From: Bacteroidales bacterium UBA5371
GTDB lineage: Bacteria; Bacteroidota; Bacteroidia; Bacteroidales; P3
NCBI GenBank assembly: GCA_002407855.1
Contig: DHPF01000007.1
Coordinates: forward strand, 124,001-188,000
Length of the DNA: 64,000 nt
Direction: 5' to 3'
Shown here piece after piece: positions 19,447 through 28,858 of the stretch. Both the position numbers and the translations under genes were made by a program. Numbering within the stretch: the stretch's first letter is position 1; each line of letters begins with the position of its first letter. The notes below the pieces were generated by a model. It saw only the letters and a program-made list of their open reading frames with translations, searched no databases and was not told the origin of the DNA.

Positions 19447-19493
19447 GGAACCACAAGATATTATTAAAACAAAACAACTGCTTATATTCAACA

Positions 19494-19530
19494 AAAAGGT
19501 CAGTGTTAAAAAACACTGACCTTTTATTTT
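19494..19530 (+). terminator. Rho-independent terminator after yjdI
   Basis: A perfect 14-bp stem (19494-19507 with 19512-19525) around a 4-base A loop, followed by a T-rich tract. It ends the pirin-yjdJ-yjdI unit. Confidence 0.9.
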
Positions 19531-19535
19531 ACTTG

Positions 19536-19609
19536 TAGCGGAGACGAGAGTTGAACTCGTGACCTTCGGGTTATGAATCCGACGCTCTAACCACCTGAGC
19601 TACCCCGCC
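19536..19609 (-). tRNA. tRNA-Met (CAT anticodon)
   Basis: A 74-nt cloverleaf on the minus strand: acceptor GGCGGGG/CTCCGCT with a terminal G-T pair, D-arm AGCTCAGGTGGTTAGAGC, anticodon loop TTCATAA and T-loop GTTCAAC. CAT could be elongator Met or lysidine-modified Ile; the body resembles elongator Met. CCA is not encoded. Confidence 0.85.
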
Positions 19610-19622
19610 AAATTTGAGTTTG

Positions 19623-19653
19623 CAAAATTACAAAAAATATTATAGTAAACAAA
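19623..19653 (-). promoter_or_regulatory. Promoter of tRNA-Met
   Basis: On the minus strand, TTTG (19650-19653), 19 bases, TAATTTTG (19623-19630), immediately before the tRNA. Confidence 0.7.
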
Positions 19654-19819
19654 TTTTAATATAATAATTATGCTTTTGGAATATGCAACTATCAAATATA
19701 ACTTTCTTGATTACAAAATTATAAAAACTTTAAAATGGTTTAGTAATTGAACCTACTTATTTATTGAGATTATAATTAAGTATTTATAAGATTGTAAGCT
19801 ATATATTAACTTGCTAAGT

Positions 19820-19907
19820 TTAATTCTAATAAATTATGATTTGATTTCCGTAATTTAGAACTTGATTCTAATTTATTGAAACTTGATTCTAAATTTTTAG
19901 AATCAAA
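19820..19907. repeat. 21-bp palindromic-unit array 3 (4 direct plus 1 inverted)
   Basis: Cores at 19820 (degenerate TTAATT), 19841, 19862 and 19883 step by 21. An inverted AATCAA at 19901 lies 18 bases after the last, the mirror of the 24-base offset seen elsewhere. It sits between tRNA-Met and the 3' end of uvrA. Bases 19654-19819 hold nothing else recognisable. Confidence 0.85.
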
Positions 19908-19941
19908 TTATAAATATGAGTGAATTTGAATAAGAATAGAT

Positions 19942-22770
19942 TTATTCTAATTCTTTTTTAAGATATTTGCCTGTTATGGAATTAGGATTAAGTACTATTT
20001 CTTCGGGACTTCCTTTTGCAATAATTTCTCCTCCTTCTCTTCCTCCATCTTTGCCAAGGTCTATTATGTAATCAGCAACCTTTATAACATCAAGGTTATG
20101 CTCTATAACAATCATTGTATTGCCTCTCTGAACTAACTTATTCAATACCTCCAAAAGTATTCTTATATCTTCAAAATGCAATCCTGTTGTTGGCTCATCT
20201 AATATATAGAGAGTGTTTCCTGTATCGGTTTTGCCCAATTCTGCTGCAAGTTTGATACGTTGCGATTCGCCTCCCGAAAGAGTTGTTGAGGGCTGCCCGA
20301 GTGTTATGTAGCCAAGCCCAACTTCCTTAACTATGGAGAGCTGTCGCTTTATCCTTGGGTGGTTCTCAAAAAAGACCAATGCCTCATCAAAGCTCATATT
20401 CAGAACATCGCTTATGGATTTACCCTTATATCGTACCTCTAAGGTTTCTCTATTATATCTTTTACCATTACAATCTTTGCACGTTACATAAACATCAGGC
20501 AAAAAGGTCATTTCAATTTGATTTACGCCCGAACCCTGACAGGCTTCGCAACGTCCCCCTTTTACATTAAAAGAAAAGCGTCCTGCTTGATAACTTCTAA
20601 TTTTGGCTGTTGGGAGTTGAGCAAACACTTTTCGGATTTCATCAAACACTCCAATAAATGTTGCAGGGTTGGAACGAGGAGTTCGTCCTATTGGGTACTG
20701 GTCTATTTCTATTACTTTGTCTATATTATTTATGCCCTTTATTTCCTTATAAGGTAGAGGCTTTTTGTCGGAGCGATAGAAGTGTTTGCTAAGTATGGGG
20801 TGAAGGGTGTTATTTATAAGAGAGCTCTTCCCGCTTCCTGAAACTCCTGTTACGCAAATAAAAACTCCAAGTGGTATCTTAATATCTACATTTTTTAAGT
20901 TATTCCCTGTGCAGCCTATTAGCTCAATATGGTTTCCGTTTCCCTTGCGTCTTTGCTTTGGAATATCTATTTTCTTTATACCTTTAATATAGTCGCCTGT
21001 TATTGAATTTACATCCGATGAAATTAAGCTCTTAGGAGTTCCATTAAATATTATCTTCCCTCCATTTATCCCTGCACCAGCACCAATATCGGTTATCCAA
21101 TCTGACTCCATTATCATCTCTTTATCGTGTTCTACAACAATAACACTATTACCCATATCTCTGAGTTTTTTTAATGCTCCAATCAGTTTGATATTGTCTT
21201 TCTGATGAAGCCCAATGCTTGGTTCATCTAAAATATACAATACATTAACAAGCTGTGAGCCAATCTGGGTTGCCAATCTTATTCTCTGCGATTCTCCTCC
21301 CGAAAGGGTGCGTGTTGAACGATTCAAGTTCAAATAACCTAAGCCTACGTCCAATAGGAAATTTAGCTTAGTGTTTATTTCTCTTAGTATTTCTTTTGCT
21401 ATTTCTTGCTTACGCTTAGGGAGTTTATCTAAAATTGTTTCCGACCAAAGCGAAAGCTCTTTAATATCCATATCTGCCAATTGGGCAATATTCTTATCTT
21501 CTATCCTAAAATGTAGCGATTCTTCTTTAAGACGAGTGCCTTTACAATGGGGACATTTCACCTTATTCATAAAACCGCTTGCCCATTTCTGAATTGAAGC
21601 GGGCATATTCTCACCCATTTGAGAGTTAATGTAGTTTACAATACCTTGAAAGTTATCCTTACTCAAAGATCTTATACCAAGATTAGAATCATACGTTTCA
21701 AGCTCCATGTCCGAACCATAAAGTAAGATTTGCATAGCCTGTTCACTTATGTCTTTTATAGGGGTATTTAGAGTGAAGTCCATCTTTCTGCCCAATGCTT
21801 CCAATTGTTTGGTAAACCATGAGCTCTTATTGGGGATTCCAAGTGGGACTAAGCCACCTTGGTTTAGAGATTTATTATTGTCTGGAATTAGTTTGGCTAA
21901 ATCAACTTGAGTTATCTCTCCCAAGCCACTGCAATAAGGGCAGGCACCATAAGGAGAATTGAAAGAGAAAGTATTAGGTTGTGGTTCTGGATAAGATATT
22001 CCTGTTGTTGGACACATCAAAAGGCGAGACAAATAACGAACTTGATTAGTCTGTTCTTCTATTAACATCATCGTTCCATTACCTTGTTTGAATGCAACTT
22101 CAACAGATTTTTTTAGTCTTGAAATATTATCTTTGTTAATCTTTAATTTGTCTATAACTATTTCAATATCGTGAATTTTATACCTATCTAACTGCAATCC
22201 TGTTGAAATATTTAATACCTGTCCATCTACTCTAACTTTTAGAAATCCTTTCTTAGCAGTTGAAACAAATAATTCCCTATAATGCCCTTTTCTTCCCTTA
22301 ACCACAGGTGCAAGTATCAATATAGTTTTATCAGAAAAGGAAGTTTCTATTATTTCAAGGATTTGTTTCTCTGAGTATTTTACCATCTTTTCTCCTGTAT
22401 TGATTGAATAGGCATCAGCTACTCTTGCATAGAGAAGACGAATAAAGTCGTATATTTCTGTTGTTGTTCCAACGGTTGAACGAGGGTTTTTATTGGTTGT
22501 TTTTTGCTCAATGGAGATAACAGGAGATAATCCAGTGATTTTTTCAACCTCTGGTCTTTCCATTGATCCTATATAGTAGCGAATATAAGCCGAGAAAGTC
22601 TCTAAGTATCTTCTCTGCCCCTCTGCATAAATGGTATCAAAGGCAAGAGAAGATTTTCCACTGCCACTTAATCCGGTTATTGTAACAAGCGAATTTCGTG
22701 GAATGGAAAGCGAAACATTCTGTAAATTATGAACCTTTGCTCCAAATATTTCTAATTTATCTTCATTCAT
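19942..22770 (-). CDS. uvrA: Excinuclease ABC subunit A
   Basis: Damage-recognition ATPase of nucleotide excision repair. The 942 aa are full length. There are two ABC modules, each with Walker A (GLSGSGKSS near residue 33, GVSGSGKSSL near 637) and signature LSGGESQRI (near 490 and 830). Zinc-finger cysteines lie at CPYCSGLG, CPHCKG and the CEACQGSG/CKDCNG pair. It is transcribed alone. Very secure. Confidence 0.99.
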   Translation of the reverse strand: MNEDKLEIFGAKVHNLQNVSLSIPRNSLVTITGLSGSGKSSLAFDTIYAEGQRRYLETFSAYIRYYIGSMERPEVEKITGLSPVISIEQKTTNKNPRSTVGTTTEIYDFIRLLYARVADAYSINTGEKMVKYSEKQILEIIETSFSDKTILILAPVVKGRKGHYRELFVSTAKKGFLKVRVDGQVLNISTGLQLDRYKIHDIEIVIDKLKINKDNISRLKKSVEVAFKQGNGTMMLIEEQTNQVRYLSRLLMCPTTGISYPEPQPNTFSFNSPYGACPYCSGLGEITQVDLAKLIPDNNKSLNQGGLVPLGIPNKSSWFTKQLEALGRKMDFTLNTPIKDISEQAMQILLYGSDMELETYDSNLGIRSLSKDNFQGIVNYINSQMGENMPASIQKWASGFMNKVKCPHCKGTRLKEESLHFRIEDKNIAQLADMDIKELSLWSETILDKLPKRKQEIAKEILREINTKLNFLLDVGLGYLNLNRSTRTLSGGESQRIRLATQIGSQLVNVLYILDEPSIGLHQKDNIKLIGALKKLRDMGNSVIVVEHDKEMIMESDWITDIGAGAGINGGKIIFNGTPKSLISSDVNSITGDYIKGIKKIDIPKQRRKGNGNHIELIGCTGNNLKNVDIKIPLGVFICVTGVSGSGKSSLINNTLHPILSKHFYRSDKKPLPYKEIKGINNIDKVIEIDQYPIGRTPRSNPATFIGVFDEIRKVFAQLPTAKIRSYQAGRFSFNVKGGRCEACQGSGVNQIEMTFLPDVYVTCKDCNGKRYNRETLEVRYKGKSISDVLNMSFDEALVFFENHPRIKRQLSIVKEVGLGYITLGQPSTTLSGGESQRIKLAAELGKTDTGNTLYILDEPTTGLHFEDIRILLEVLNKLVQRGNTMIVIEHNLDVIKVADYIIDLGKDGGREGGEIIAKGSPEEIVLNPNSITGKYLKKELE

Positions 22771-22863
22771 TTTTGCAGTAAATAATTTGCAATATTACTA
22801 CTTTTTTACAAGGTTTTTATTGTATGGAAAGTATAATTATTTTCAGAATAAAATGTAGTTATA

Positions 22864-22893
22864 TTTGTAGTATTAAAAAAAACACTATCTTTG
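22864..22893 (+). promoter_or_regulatory. Promoter of the coiled-coil lipoprotein gene
   Basis: TTTG (22864-22867), 18 bases, TATCTTTG (22886-22893): a full match to the Bacteroidetes consensus. It leaves a leader of about 50 bases before the ATG at 22952. Confidence 0.8.
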
Positions 22894-22951
22894 TGGTTCA
22901 AAAGATTAAGTTTAAGTTAATTATTATAGATCATTAAAACTCTAATTTAAA

Positions 22952-23818
22952 ATGAAGAAAAGTTTATTAATCATTGGATTATTCGCATTAGCAGTAGTGT
23001 TTGGTTGCTCAAACGAGAAAGAACAACAAGCAAGAGAAAAACAAATTCACGATTCTTTTGCTCAATTAATGTCTGCAAAAGACACAGAACTTGAAGGTTT
23101 GTTTCAAGAACTTAATGAAATTGATGCTTCTCTAACAGACATCACAAATCAATATTCAAAGGTTTCTTCGGTTGCAAATACTTCTGGCGAAACGTCAAAA
23201 GACACAAAAGCAAATATTAAAGAAAAAATCCAAACCATCAACGACCTTTTGGCAGAAAATAAAAGAAAGGTTGCAAATGTTAATTCAAGGTTGCAAAAGA
23301 ACAATAAAGAAAATGAGCACTTAAAGGCTTTTGTTCAGAATCTTGAATCAAGAATTAAAGAACAAGAAGAACAAATTCAGGCTTTAAACTCTGAATTGGC
23401 AAAGAAAAATGCTCAAATTGACAACCTCAACAAAGATGTTGCCGATTTAAATGAAAAAGCAAAGCAAAGAGATGCACAAATAATGAAGATTGAAGACGAG
23501 AAAAACTTAGCATACTTTGTTATTGGCACAAAGAAAGAACTTATGCAGAAAAACATAATTGACCGTAAGGGAGGCTTTATTGGTATTGGTCGTTCTTCAG
23601 TTCTTTCAACTGATGCTGACTATTCTAACTTTACAAAGATAGATATTCGCAACACACAAGAGATTGCTCTAACAGGAAAGAAGATTGAAATTATCACCTC
23701 TCATCCTGCGTCTTCTTATTCTTTGGAAGGCGATCAAAAAGCTCCAACTTCAATCCGTATTATAAACCCAGAAGAATTTTGGAGAGGAAATCGTTGTTTG
23801 ATTATTAGAGTTAATTAA
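22952..23818 (+). CDS. Coiled-coil lipoprotein, Cbp1-like
   Basis: A 288-aa lipoprotein. The signal ends in a lipobox with Cys19 (AVVFGC). Residues 45-195 form long heptad coiled coil (IKEQEEQIQALNSELAKK). A compact C-terminal domain, about 195-288, contains DRKGGFIGIGRS, ITSHPASSYSLE and NPEEFWRGNRCLIIRV. This layout is widespread in Bacteroidales, and some relatives are called Cbp1-type collagen-binding adhesins. I see the family resemblance but cannot support collagen binding here. It is a single-gene unit with its own promoter and terminator. Confidence 0.75.
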   Translation: MKKSLLIIGLFALAVVFGCSNEKEQQAREKQIHDSFAQLMSAKDTELEGLFQELNEIDASLTDITNQYSKVSSVANTSGETSKDTKANIKEKIQTINDLLAENKRKVANVNSRLQKNNKENEHLKAFVQNLESRIKEQEEQIQALNSELAKKNAQIDNLNKDVADLNEKAKQRDAQIMKIEDEKNLAYFVIGTKKELMQKNIIDRKGGFIGIGRSSVLSTDADYSNFTKIDIRNTQEIALTGKKIEIITSHPASSYSLEGDQKAPTSIRIINPEEFWRGNRCLIIRVN

Positions 23819-23843
23819 TATTTAATTCAAGAAATAAAAAATT

Positions 23844-23942
23844 AAAACGAAGATTCAGAAAATTAAAACGAAGATTCAGAAAATTGAATCTTCGTTTTAT
23901 TTTTTTATTATCAAGAGATATTATTTTTAAATCAAGTTTGGC
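23844..23942. repeat. 21-bp repeat array 4, merged with a terminator
   Basis: Two tandem 21-base copies (AAAACGAAGATTC starting at 23844 and 23865) are followed by two units of the main family in the inverted sense (TATCAA at 23909, AATCAA at 23930), again 21 apart. It lies between convergent genes. The first pair is a divergent form whose second copy forms the arm of the terminator. Confidence 0.7.
23865..23907 (+). terminator. Rho-independent terminator of the lipoprotein gene
   Basis: A perfect 13-bp stem (23865-23877 with 23886-23898), an 8-base loop, then A followed by seven T. The left arm is the second copy of a tandem 21-base duplication. Confidence 0.9.
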
Positions 23943-24017
23943 TAAAATTAAACACCGACTTTTTGAATTTATCTCAGAGATAAATTAATTTTTCTCAACT
24001 CTTTCTTCAAATAAAGC

Positions 24018-25010
24018 TTATTTAATTTCTATTTGTTCGTGTTTTAAATCTTTGGTCAATTGCTTCCACGAAAGGGCATCTTTTTCAGGGATATATATTC
24101 TTAATTTCTTGTTGTTTTTGTTGTGTATTCTGCTTGCTCTAATTGCAGGATTGAGGTTTCTAAAATGACTATATTTCACTCCCATTTGATTTGCAAATGC
24201 ATAAAGGTCGTTAATTGTTGTATCAATTATGATTTCGGTTGTTGGAATTGGCTGATAGGTGTCTTTTTTTCTGAAATAATAGCCATATTGTTGAGGATTT
24301 TCCATCACAAGCTTATATGCTATTATCCTATACACATATCTTGAAGTCTCAGTATTAGTGTATAAGTCCCAATAATTATTACAGCCTTGGTCGTTTAAGC
24401 GTGTCCTTACAGCCCTTTCGCCAGAGTTGTATGCAGCACAAGCAAGTGCCCAATCGCTAAAAACTTCCTTTTTCTCTTTCAAGTATTTTGTTGCTGCAAG
24501 TGTTGATTTCTCCAAATCGTATCTTTCATCCCAACCATCCAATGTATCTAAACCATATTCTTTTGAAGTAGAGAGTAAGAACTGCCAAATACCTTCAGCT
24601 TTGGAAGGTGAAACTACATTTGCCAACCCACTTTCTGCAACAGCCAAATATTTAATATCATCTGGAACACCTTCTTTTTCTAATATTGATTCTATGATTG
24701 GAAAATACCTTGGGGCTCTTTTGAGTATTAGAAAGGTGGTTGAATGATGGTACATAATGGCTGTTAGTTCCCTATCCAAAGCCTCTCTTACAAAAACATT
24801 ATCCAAAGGGATTTCTTTCCCACAAAATTCTACCTTATCGGGAATTGGAGCTGCAAAATTCTGATAATTCTGCTTTACAATTGACCTGTATTCGTTTTCT
24901 GTGTTAGAAGGAAGGGTTTTTGCCATAATAAAAATCCCTAAAACAATTGCACTGATTGATAATGTAATTGCTAAGATACTAAGTTGCTTTGTCCAATTTT
25001 TTTTAATCAC
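24018..25010 (-). CDS. Membrane-bound lytic transglycosylase, MltD-like
   Basis: A 330-aa peptidoglycan hydrolase. A signal anchor is at about 10-31. The GH23 transglycosylase domain (about 95-220) includes AVAESGLANVVSPSKAEGIW with the catalytic Glu, and the ALACAAYNSGERAVR motif. A C-terminal LysM-like segment lies at about 265-320 (TTINDLYAFANQMGV, IRIYIP-type end). It cleaves the MurNAc-GlcNAc bond without water in the periplasm. A stand-alone gene. Confidence 0.9.
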   Translation of the reverse strand: MIKKNWTKQLSILAITLSISAIVLGIFIMAKTLPSNTENEYRSIVKQNYQNFAAPIPDKVEFCGKEIPLDNVFVREALDRELTAIMYHHSTTFLILKRAPRYFPIIESILEKEGVPDDIKYLAVAESGLANVVSPSKAEGIWQFLLSTSKEYGLDTLDGWDERYDLEKSTLAATKYLKEKKEVFSDWALACAAYNSGERAVRTRLNDQGCNNYWDLYTNTETSRYVYRIIAYKLVMENPQQYGYYFRKKDTYQPIPTTEIIIDTTINDLYAFANQMGVKYSHFRNLNPAIRASRIHNKNNKKLRIYIPEKDALSWKQLTKDLKHEQIEIK

Positions 25011-25113
25011 AATTAACTATTTCTTTTTTCCGTTATTAATGCAAAGGTAGTAAAAGTTTGATATTTATTTGTGTTTTCAAGCTTTTATCTTACAATAATA
25101 GCATAATTATTAT

Positions 25114-25121
25114 TATTTTTG
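25114..25121 (+). promoter_or_regulatory. Probable -7 element of the TPR-xseAB unit
   Basis: TATTTTTG, a -7 match, ends 33 bases before the ATG at 25155. Its position argues against the upstream TTG at 25119 as the start. No clear upstream TTG is placed at ideal spacing. Confidence 0.45.
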
Positions 25122-25154
25122 TACTTTATTTTAATAATCTATTATTTTATTGAT

Positions 25155-27359
25155 ATGCTTAAACGTTTTTTTGTATCCTTATTTTTTATTTTTCTTTCTT
25201 TTATCTCTTTTTCACAAGTTATTTCAGACCAAGAGCGTAAGGATATTATTTCCGATATTCAAAAGCAAATACAGATTATATCCGCTTTTTCTTCTGAGAA
25301 TATTGAAATGATGCCTGTTTATATTTTCCAATTGCAAACAGCCGATAATATATTAACTAAGTACGAAACTTATAAAGCGGATAATTTAATCTATGCAAAG
25401 TGGTTTGAATTGAAAACATTGGTTAAACAAAATAAAGAAATGATAGAGTTCTTAGAGCCAAGAGTTGGTGATTTACTATATCGTAAGGCTATTAGTTTGA
25501 CTGCAAACAATGAAAAGGCAAAGGCTTATGAATATCTTAATAAAGCCATTGCCTTAGATAATAATAATGTGATGGCTCATTATGAACTGGCTAAGATTAG
25601 TTTGGATAGTGGCAAAGTTGTTTTAGGTACAAATCGTTTGACTAAGATACTTTCTCAAATGAAGCCAGATAAGGAGGAGGAACTTTTATGTCAGAACCTA
25701 ATTGCTTTTGCTTATGATAAAAATCTTTTGAAATCTATGGCTCTAATCAATCAAGGCAAGTACGCTTATGCAGTTGATATTCTTACAGAGTTGGAAGCCT
25801 ATTGTGAGGTTGATATTTATGGGATTTGCAATAAAGCCTTAGTGAAGAAAAATCTTGATTTTTGCAAAACAGGAATTTATAAAGATCATCTGGATGTAAC
25901 AAAACGTGCAATGGATATGGGAAGAAACGATGTTGCAGCAGATTTTGTTCAAAATACTTATGATTATTTCCAACGAAATAGAAGGTCTATAACTGATACT
26001 ACAAGTTTTGAGGGATTGGTAAAAGGTGTTGTGGATTCTTATATTTCACAAATCAAAGAGCTTTCTTCTGCAAAGACCAACGAAGCAAAGATTGATTTAA
26101 TAAGAAAGACAAAAGAACTTATTGCAATGGTTGGAGGAGCCTACGAAGCTGAGATACTTCGTCTTTTGGCACAATTGCAAGGCAGCAAAACCCCTGTTGA
26201 TATGAAGCTTGATTCAATAGAAGATGCCGCTCCTTCACAGGGATATACCGAAGAGTATGCAGAATATGTTAAAGATAGTGTTAGTGATGCAGAAGAAAAG
26301 GTTAAAGAAATAGAAAAAGAGTATATACCTTCTTCAACCAATAAATTGCCTGAGAAATCTCTTGCTGTTGAGACCACCAAAGCAAAGCCTTTGAAAAAAG
26401 AAATAGAAGATAAGTTTTATGAAAGCCGTACATTTATGACGGTTAATAACTACGATATGGCGTTAGATGTTTTAGAGAAGGCCAATCGTTTAGCTAAGAT
26501 AGACGTTGAAAAGCAGGAAGTGGAGAAGATGTATACTACTGCTATAAGAGAAATAACTGCAAGGAGGATGTCAGCTGCCGAATACGCAATATTTCAGGGA
26601 GAGGTTCAGAAAGCAGACAGCTTGGTTACAAGAACAAATGATTTAATTACAACCTATAAGATGCAAGAAGACCCAACCGTAATTAGAATAATGAATAGTT
26701 ATTTACGGGTTATTGACAAAAAGGTTTGCCAAAAGAAACAAGACGAGGTAGATGGTTATGTTTATAATATATTGGATTGTATTAGAAGAAATGATTTCTA
26801 TAAAGCAGATGAGCTAATATCAATTGGTATGCAAATCAAAGGCTCTTCTGAATGCCGTTTGGATAAACAAAAACTCCGCCAACTCAAACGCCAAATTGAA
26901 AAACCCTTAGAGTATGTTGCAATGCGACAAAACGTAATGACAAGCCTTGAAAACAAAGATACCTCGCATTTTATTAAGACTTATGCAGAATTGGAGCAAT
27001 TTTGGACAGATAACTCCCTAATTGAAATGAGTGTGGAACATAAACCTCTAAGACAAATATTGGTTGCAATAGATAACGATGACTTAATTATAAAAAGCAT
27101 AGAAGAACTCATAAAATACCGTTTATACTTTGGTTCCTTAGAAGCCTTAGGAGCTTTAAAAGATATGGGATACAAAAGGAAGCATACAAAAAAAGCACAA
27201 AAGAATATAGGAATGATGATGTCCTTAGACCTTGTCAATCGTCCTGAAAAGATAAGAGAAAGTAATCGTATTGATGATAAATATAAATCAGATAAATGGT
27301 TTAAATATTTCTATAAAAGCTACAAAAAATATTTAATTAAATGGGCAAAGAAACATTAA
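25155..27359 (+). CDS. Exported TPR-type helical protein
   Basis: A 734-aa protein from the chosen ATG, which begins a clean signal peptide (MLKRFFVSLFFIFLSFISFSQ, after which the mature chain starts). The open frame extends 12 codons further to a TTG that lies in a promoter element and would put extra hydrophobic residues before the signal. TPR-like helices occur at about 110-160 (AKAYEYLNKAIALDNNNVMAHYELA) and 400-450, with Cys and Lys-rich stretches elsewhere. No catalytic motif is seen. xseA starts one base after its stop, so they are co-transcribed, although the functions seem unrelated. Confidence 0.7.
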   Translation: MLKRFFVSLFFIFLSFISFSQVISDQERKDIISDIQKQIQIISAFSSENIEMMPVYIFQLQTADNILTKYETYKADNLIYAKWFELKTLVKQNKEMIEFLEPRVGDLLYRKAISLTANNEKAKAYEYLNKAIALDNNNVMAHYELAKISLDSGKVVLGTNRLTKILSQMKPDKEEELLCQNLIAFAYDKNLLKSMALINQGKYAYAVDILTELEAYCEVDIYGICNKALVKKNLDFCKTGIYKDHLDVTKRAMDMGRNDVAADFVQNTYDYFQRNRRSITDTTSFEGLVKGVVDSYISQIKELSSAKTNEAKIDLIRKTKELIAMVGGAYEAEILRLLAQLQGSKTPVDMKLDSIEDAAPSQGYTEEYAEYVKDSVSDAEEKVKEIEKEYIPSSTNKLPEKSLAVETTKAKPLKKEIEDKFYESRTFMTVNNYDMALDVLEKANRLAKIDVEKQEVEKMYTTAIREITARRMSAAEYAIFQGEVQKADSLVTRTNDLITTYKMQEDPTVIRIMNSYLRVIDKKVCQKKQDEVDGYVYNILDCIRRNDFYKADELISIGMQIKGSSECRLDKQKLRQLKRQIEKPLEYVAMRQNVMTSLENKDTSHFIKTYAELEQFWTDNSLIEMSVEHKPLRQILVAIDNDDLIIKSIEELIKYRLYFGSLEALGALKDMGYKRKHTKKAQKNIGMMMSLDLVNRPEKIRESNRIDDKYKSDKWFKYFYKSYKKYLIKWAKKH

Positions 27360-27360
27360 A

Positions 27361-28491
27361 ATGCCAAAGGAAGAAAATGGAATAAAATATTTTTCTTTGC
27401 TTGAAGCTCTTTCAAGCATTCAAAGAACCATTCTCAATCGCTATACTTCTTGCTTTTGGGTTAAGGCAGAAATGATTAAACTCAATCATTATGTTCATTC
27501 AGGGCATTCCTATCCCGACCTTGTTGAGAAGCAAGAAAACAAAATAGTAGCCCAAACAAGAGCATTAATATGGAAAGACGACTTTGAAAGAATTAACAGA
27601 AAATTTATTTCAATAACCAAAGAACCTATTAAAGATGGAATAACCATACTATTATATTGCAGGGTTCAGTTTGATGCTTTGTATGGATTATCTCTAAGAA
27701 TAATAGATATTGATCCACTATTCTCTCTTGGAGAGCTTGAAAAACAACGATTAGAAACAATAAAAAAGATAAAAGACGAGAACCTTTGGGATAAGAACAA
27801 ACAACTACCACTCCCAATGCTTATCAAACGAATAGCAATTGTTTCAGTTCAAACAAGTAAGGGCTATTCCGACTTTATGAATATTATTGCACAAGAAGAC
27901 CAAAGGTATAAGATTTTCACTATGCTTTTTCCATCACTATTGCAAGGAGATAATGCCGTTGAGAGTCTTATTTCGGCCTTAGATACGATAGAATTGGTAA
28001 AAGAGCATTTTGATGCCGTTCTAATAATTAGAGGCGGCGGCGGAGATATTGGGCTTTCGTGCTATAATAACTACGATTTGGTTAAACGCATAACAATGTT
28101 CCCATTGCCAATTCTCACTGGTATAGGACACTCTACCAATGAAACTGTTAGCGAAATGGTTTCCAATAAAACAGCAATTACTCCAACTGATTTAGCAGAC
28201 TTTATCATATCTCGCTTTAAGGCTTTTGACCAAACACTACAAGATTTGAAACAAAAGCTCATAATGAATGCTAACATCCGTCTTGAAAAAGAAAACCAAG
28301 TGCTTCAACAATATAAACAGATACTACAATTACTTGACCCAAAGAACTTACTTAAACGAGGCTATTCCATAACATATTTAAACGATAAAATAGTTAAATC
28401 GTATTCCGAATTGAAAGAGGGAGACAAAATCACAACCCTATTTCAAGAAGGTAAAGCAATATCAATTGTAGAAGACATCAAAACAGAATAA
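27361..28491 (+). CDS. xseA: Exodeoxyribonuclease VII large subunit
   Basis: Catalytic subunit of the single-strand DNA exonuclease. An OB-fold is at about 25-115. The nuclease core has RIAIVSVQTSKGYSDFMNI, RGGGGDIGLSCYNNYDLV and GIGHSTNETVSEMVSNKTAITPTDLADFI (about 155-285), followed by a short coiled region and the RGYSIT motif near 340. The 376 aa are shorter than the enterobacterial protein because the coiled-coil is reduced. xseB follows after 4 bases. Confidence 0.96.
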   Translation: MPKEENGIKYFSLLEALSSIQRTILNRYTSCFWVKAEMIKLNHYVHSGHSYPDLVEKQENKIVAQTRALIWKDDFERINRKFISITKEPIKDGITILLYCRVQFDALYGLSLRIIDIDPLFSLGELEKQRLETIKKIKDENLWDKNKQLPLPMLIKRIAIVSVQTSKGYSDFMNIIAQEDQRYKIFTMLFPSLLQGDNAVESLISALDTIELVKEHFDAVLIIRGGGGDIGLSCYNNYDLVKRITMFPLPILTGIGHSTNETVSEMVSNKTAITPTDLADFIISRFKAFDQTLQDLKQKLIMNANIRLEKENQVLQQYKQILQLLDPKNLLKRGYSITYLNDKIVKSYSELKEGDKITTLFQEGKAISIVEDIKTE

Positions 28492-28495
28492 GATT

Positions 28496-28708
28496 ATGAA
28501 AGAGAAAACCTATACCGAAAACTTTGAAGCCCTAACTAAGATTGTGAAAGAATTGGAACGTGGAGATATAGCCATAGATTCAATGACTCAAAAGATAAGT
28601 TTGGCTTTGGAGCTATTAGAAAAGTGCAAGGCAAGTCTTCAAGTTGTTAATGAGGATGTCAATAAAATAATGGAAGAAATAAATATTGCTAACGAAACAC
28701 AGGAATAA
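28496..28708 (+). CDS. xseB: Exodeoxyribonuclease VII small subunit
   Basis: A 70-aa protein with the standard layout: YTENFEALTKIVKELERGD, then a long helix containing SLALELLEKCKASLQ. It forms the complex with the XseA product encoded 4 bases upstream. Confidence 0.95.
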   Translation: MKEKTYTENFEALTKIVKELERGDIAIDSMTQKISLALELLEKCKASLQVVNEDVNKIMEEINIANETQE

Positions 28709-28717
28709 AAAAAGATT

Positions 28718-28800
28718 TTCTTAGAATCAAGTTTTAAAAAATTAGAATCAAGTTCCAGTGAATTGGAATCAAATACTAAATTTCTGAAATCAAGTTCTAT
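28718..28800. repeat. 21-bp palindromic-unit array 5 (4 units)
   Basis: AATCAA cores at 28725, 28746, 28767 and 28788, exactly 21 apart, starting 10 bases after the xseB stop. It lies between convergent xseB and the hydroxyacid dehydrogenase gene. Confidence 0.9.
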
Positions 28801-28858
28801 TTTCTAACATTAAAACATTGCTGTTTTAAACACAAAAAGGCTATGAATTGATTGCTAT

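Noticed and set aside
23966..23986. AT-rich palindrome as a second terminator
   Set aside because: The 9-bp stem is almost entirely A/T and the upstream terminator is far stronger.
28718..28800. Possible CRISPR array or simple terminator
   Set aside because: The repeat is degenerate, 21 bases with no spacer, and most units are direct, not stem-forming; two arrays lie between divergent genes where a terminator is not expected.
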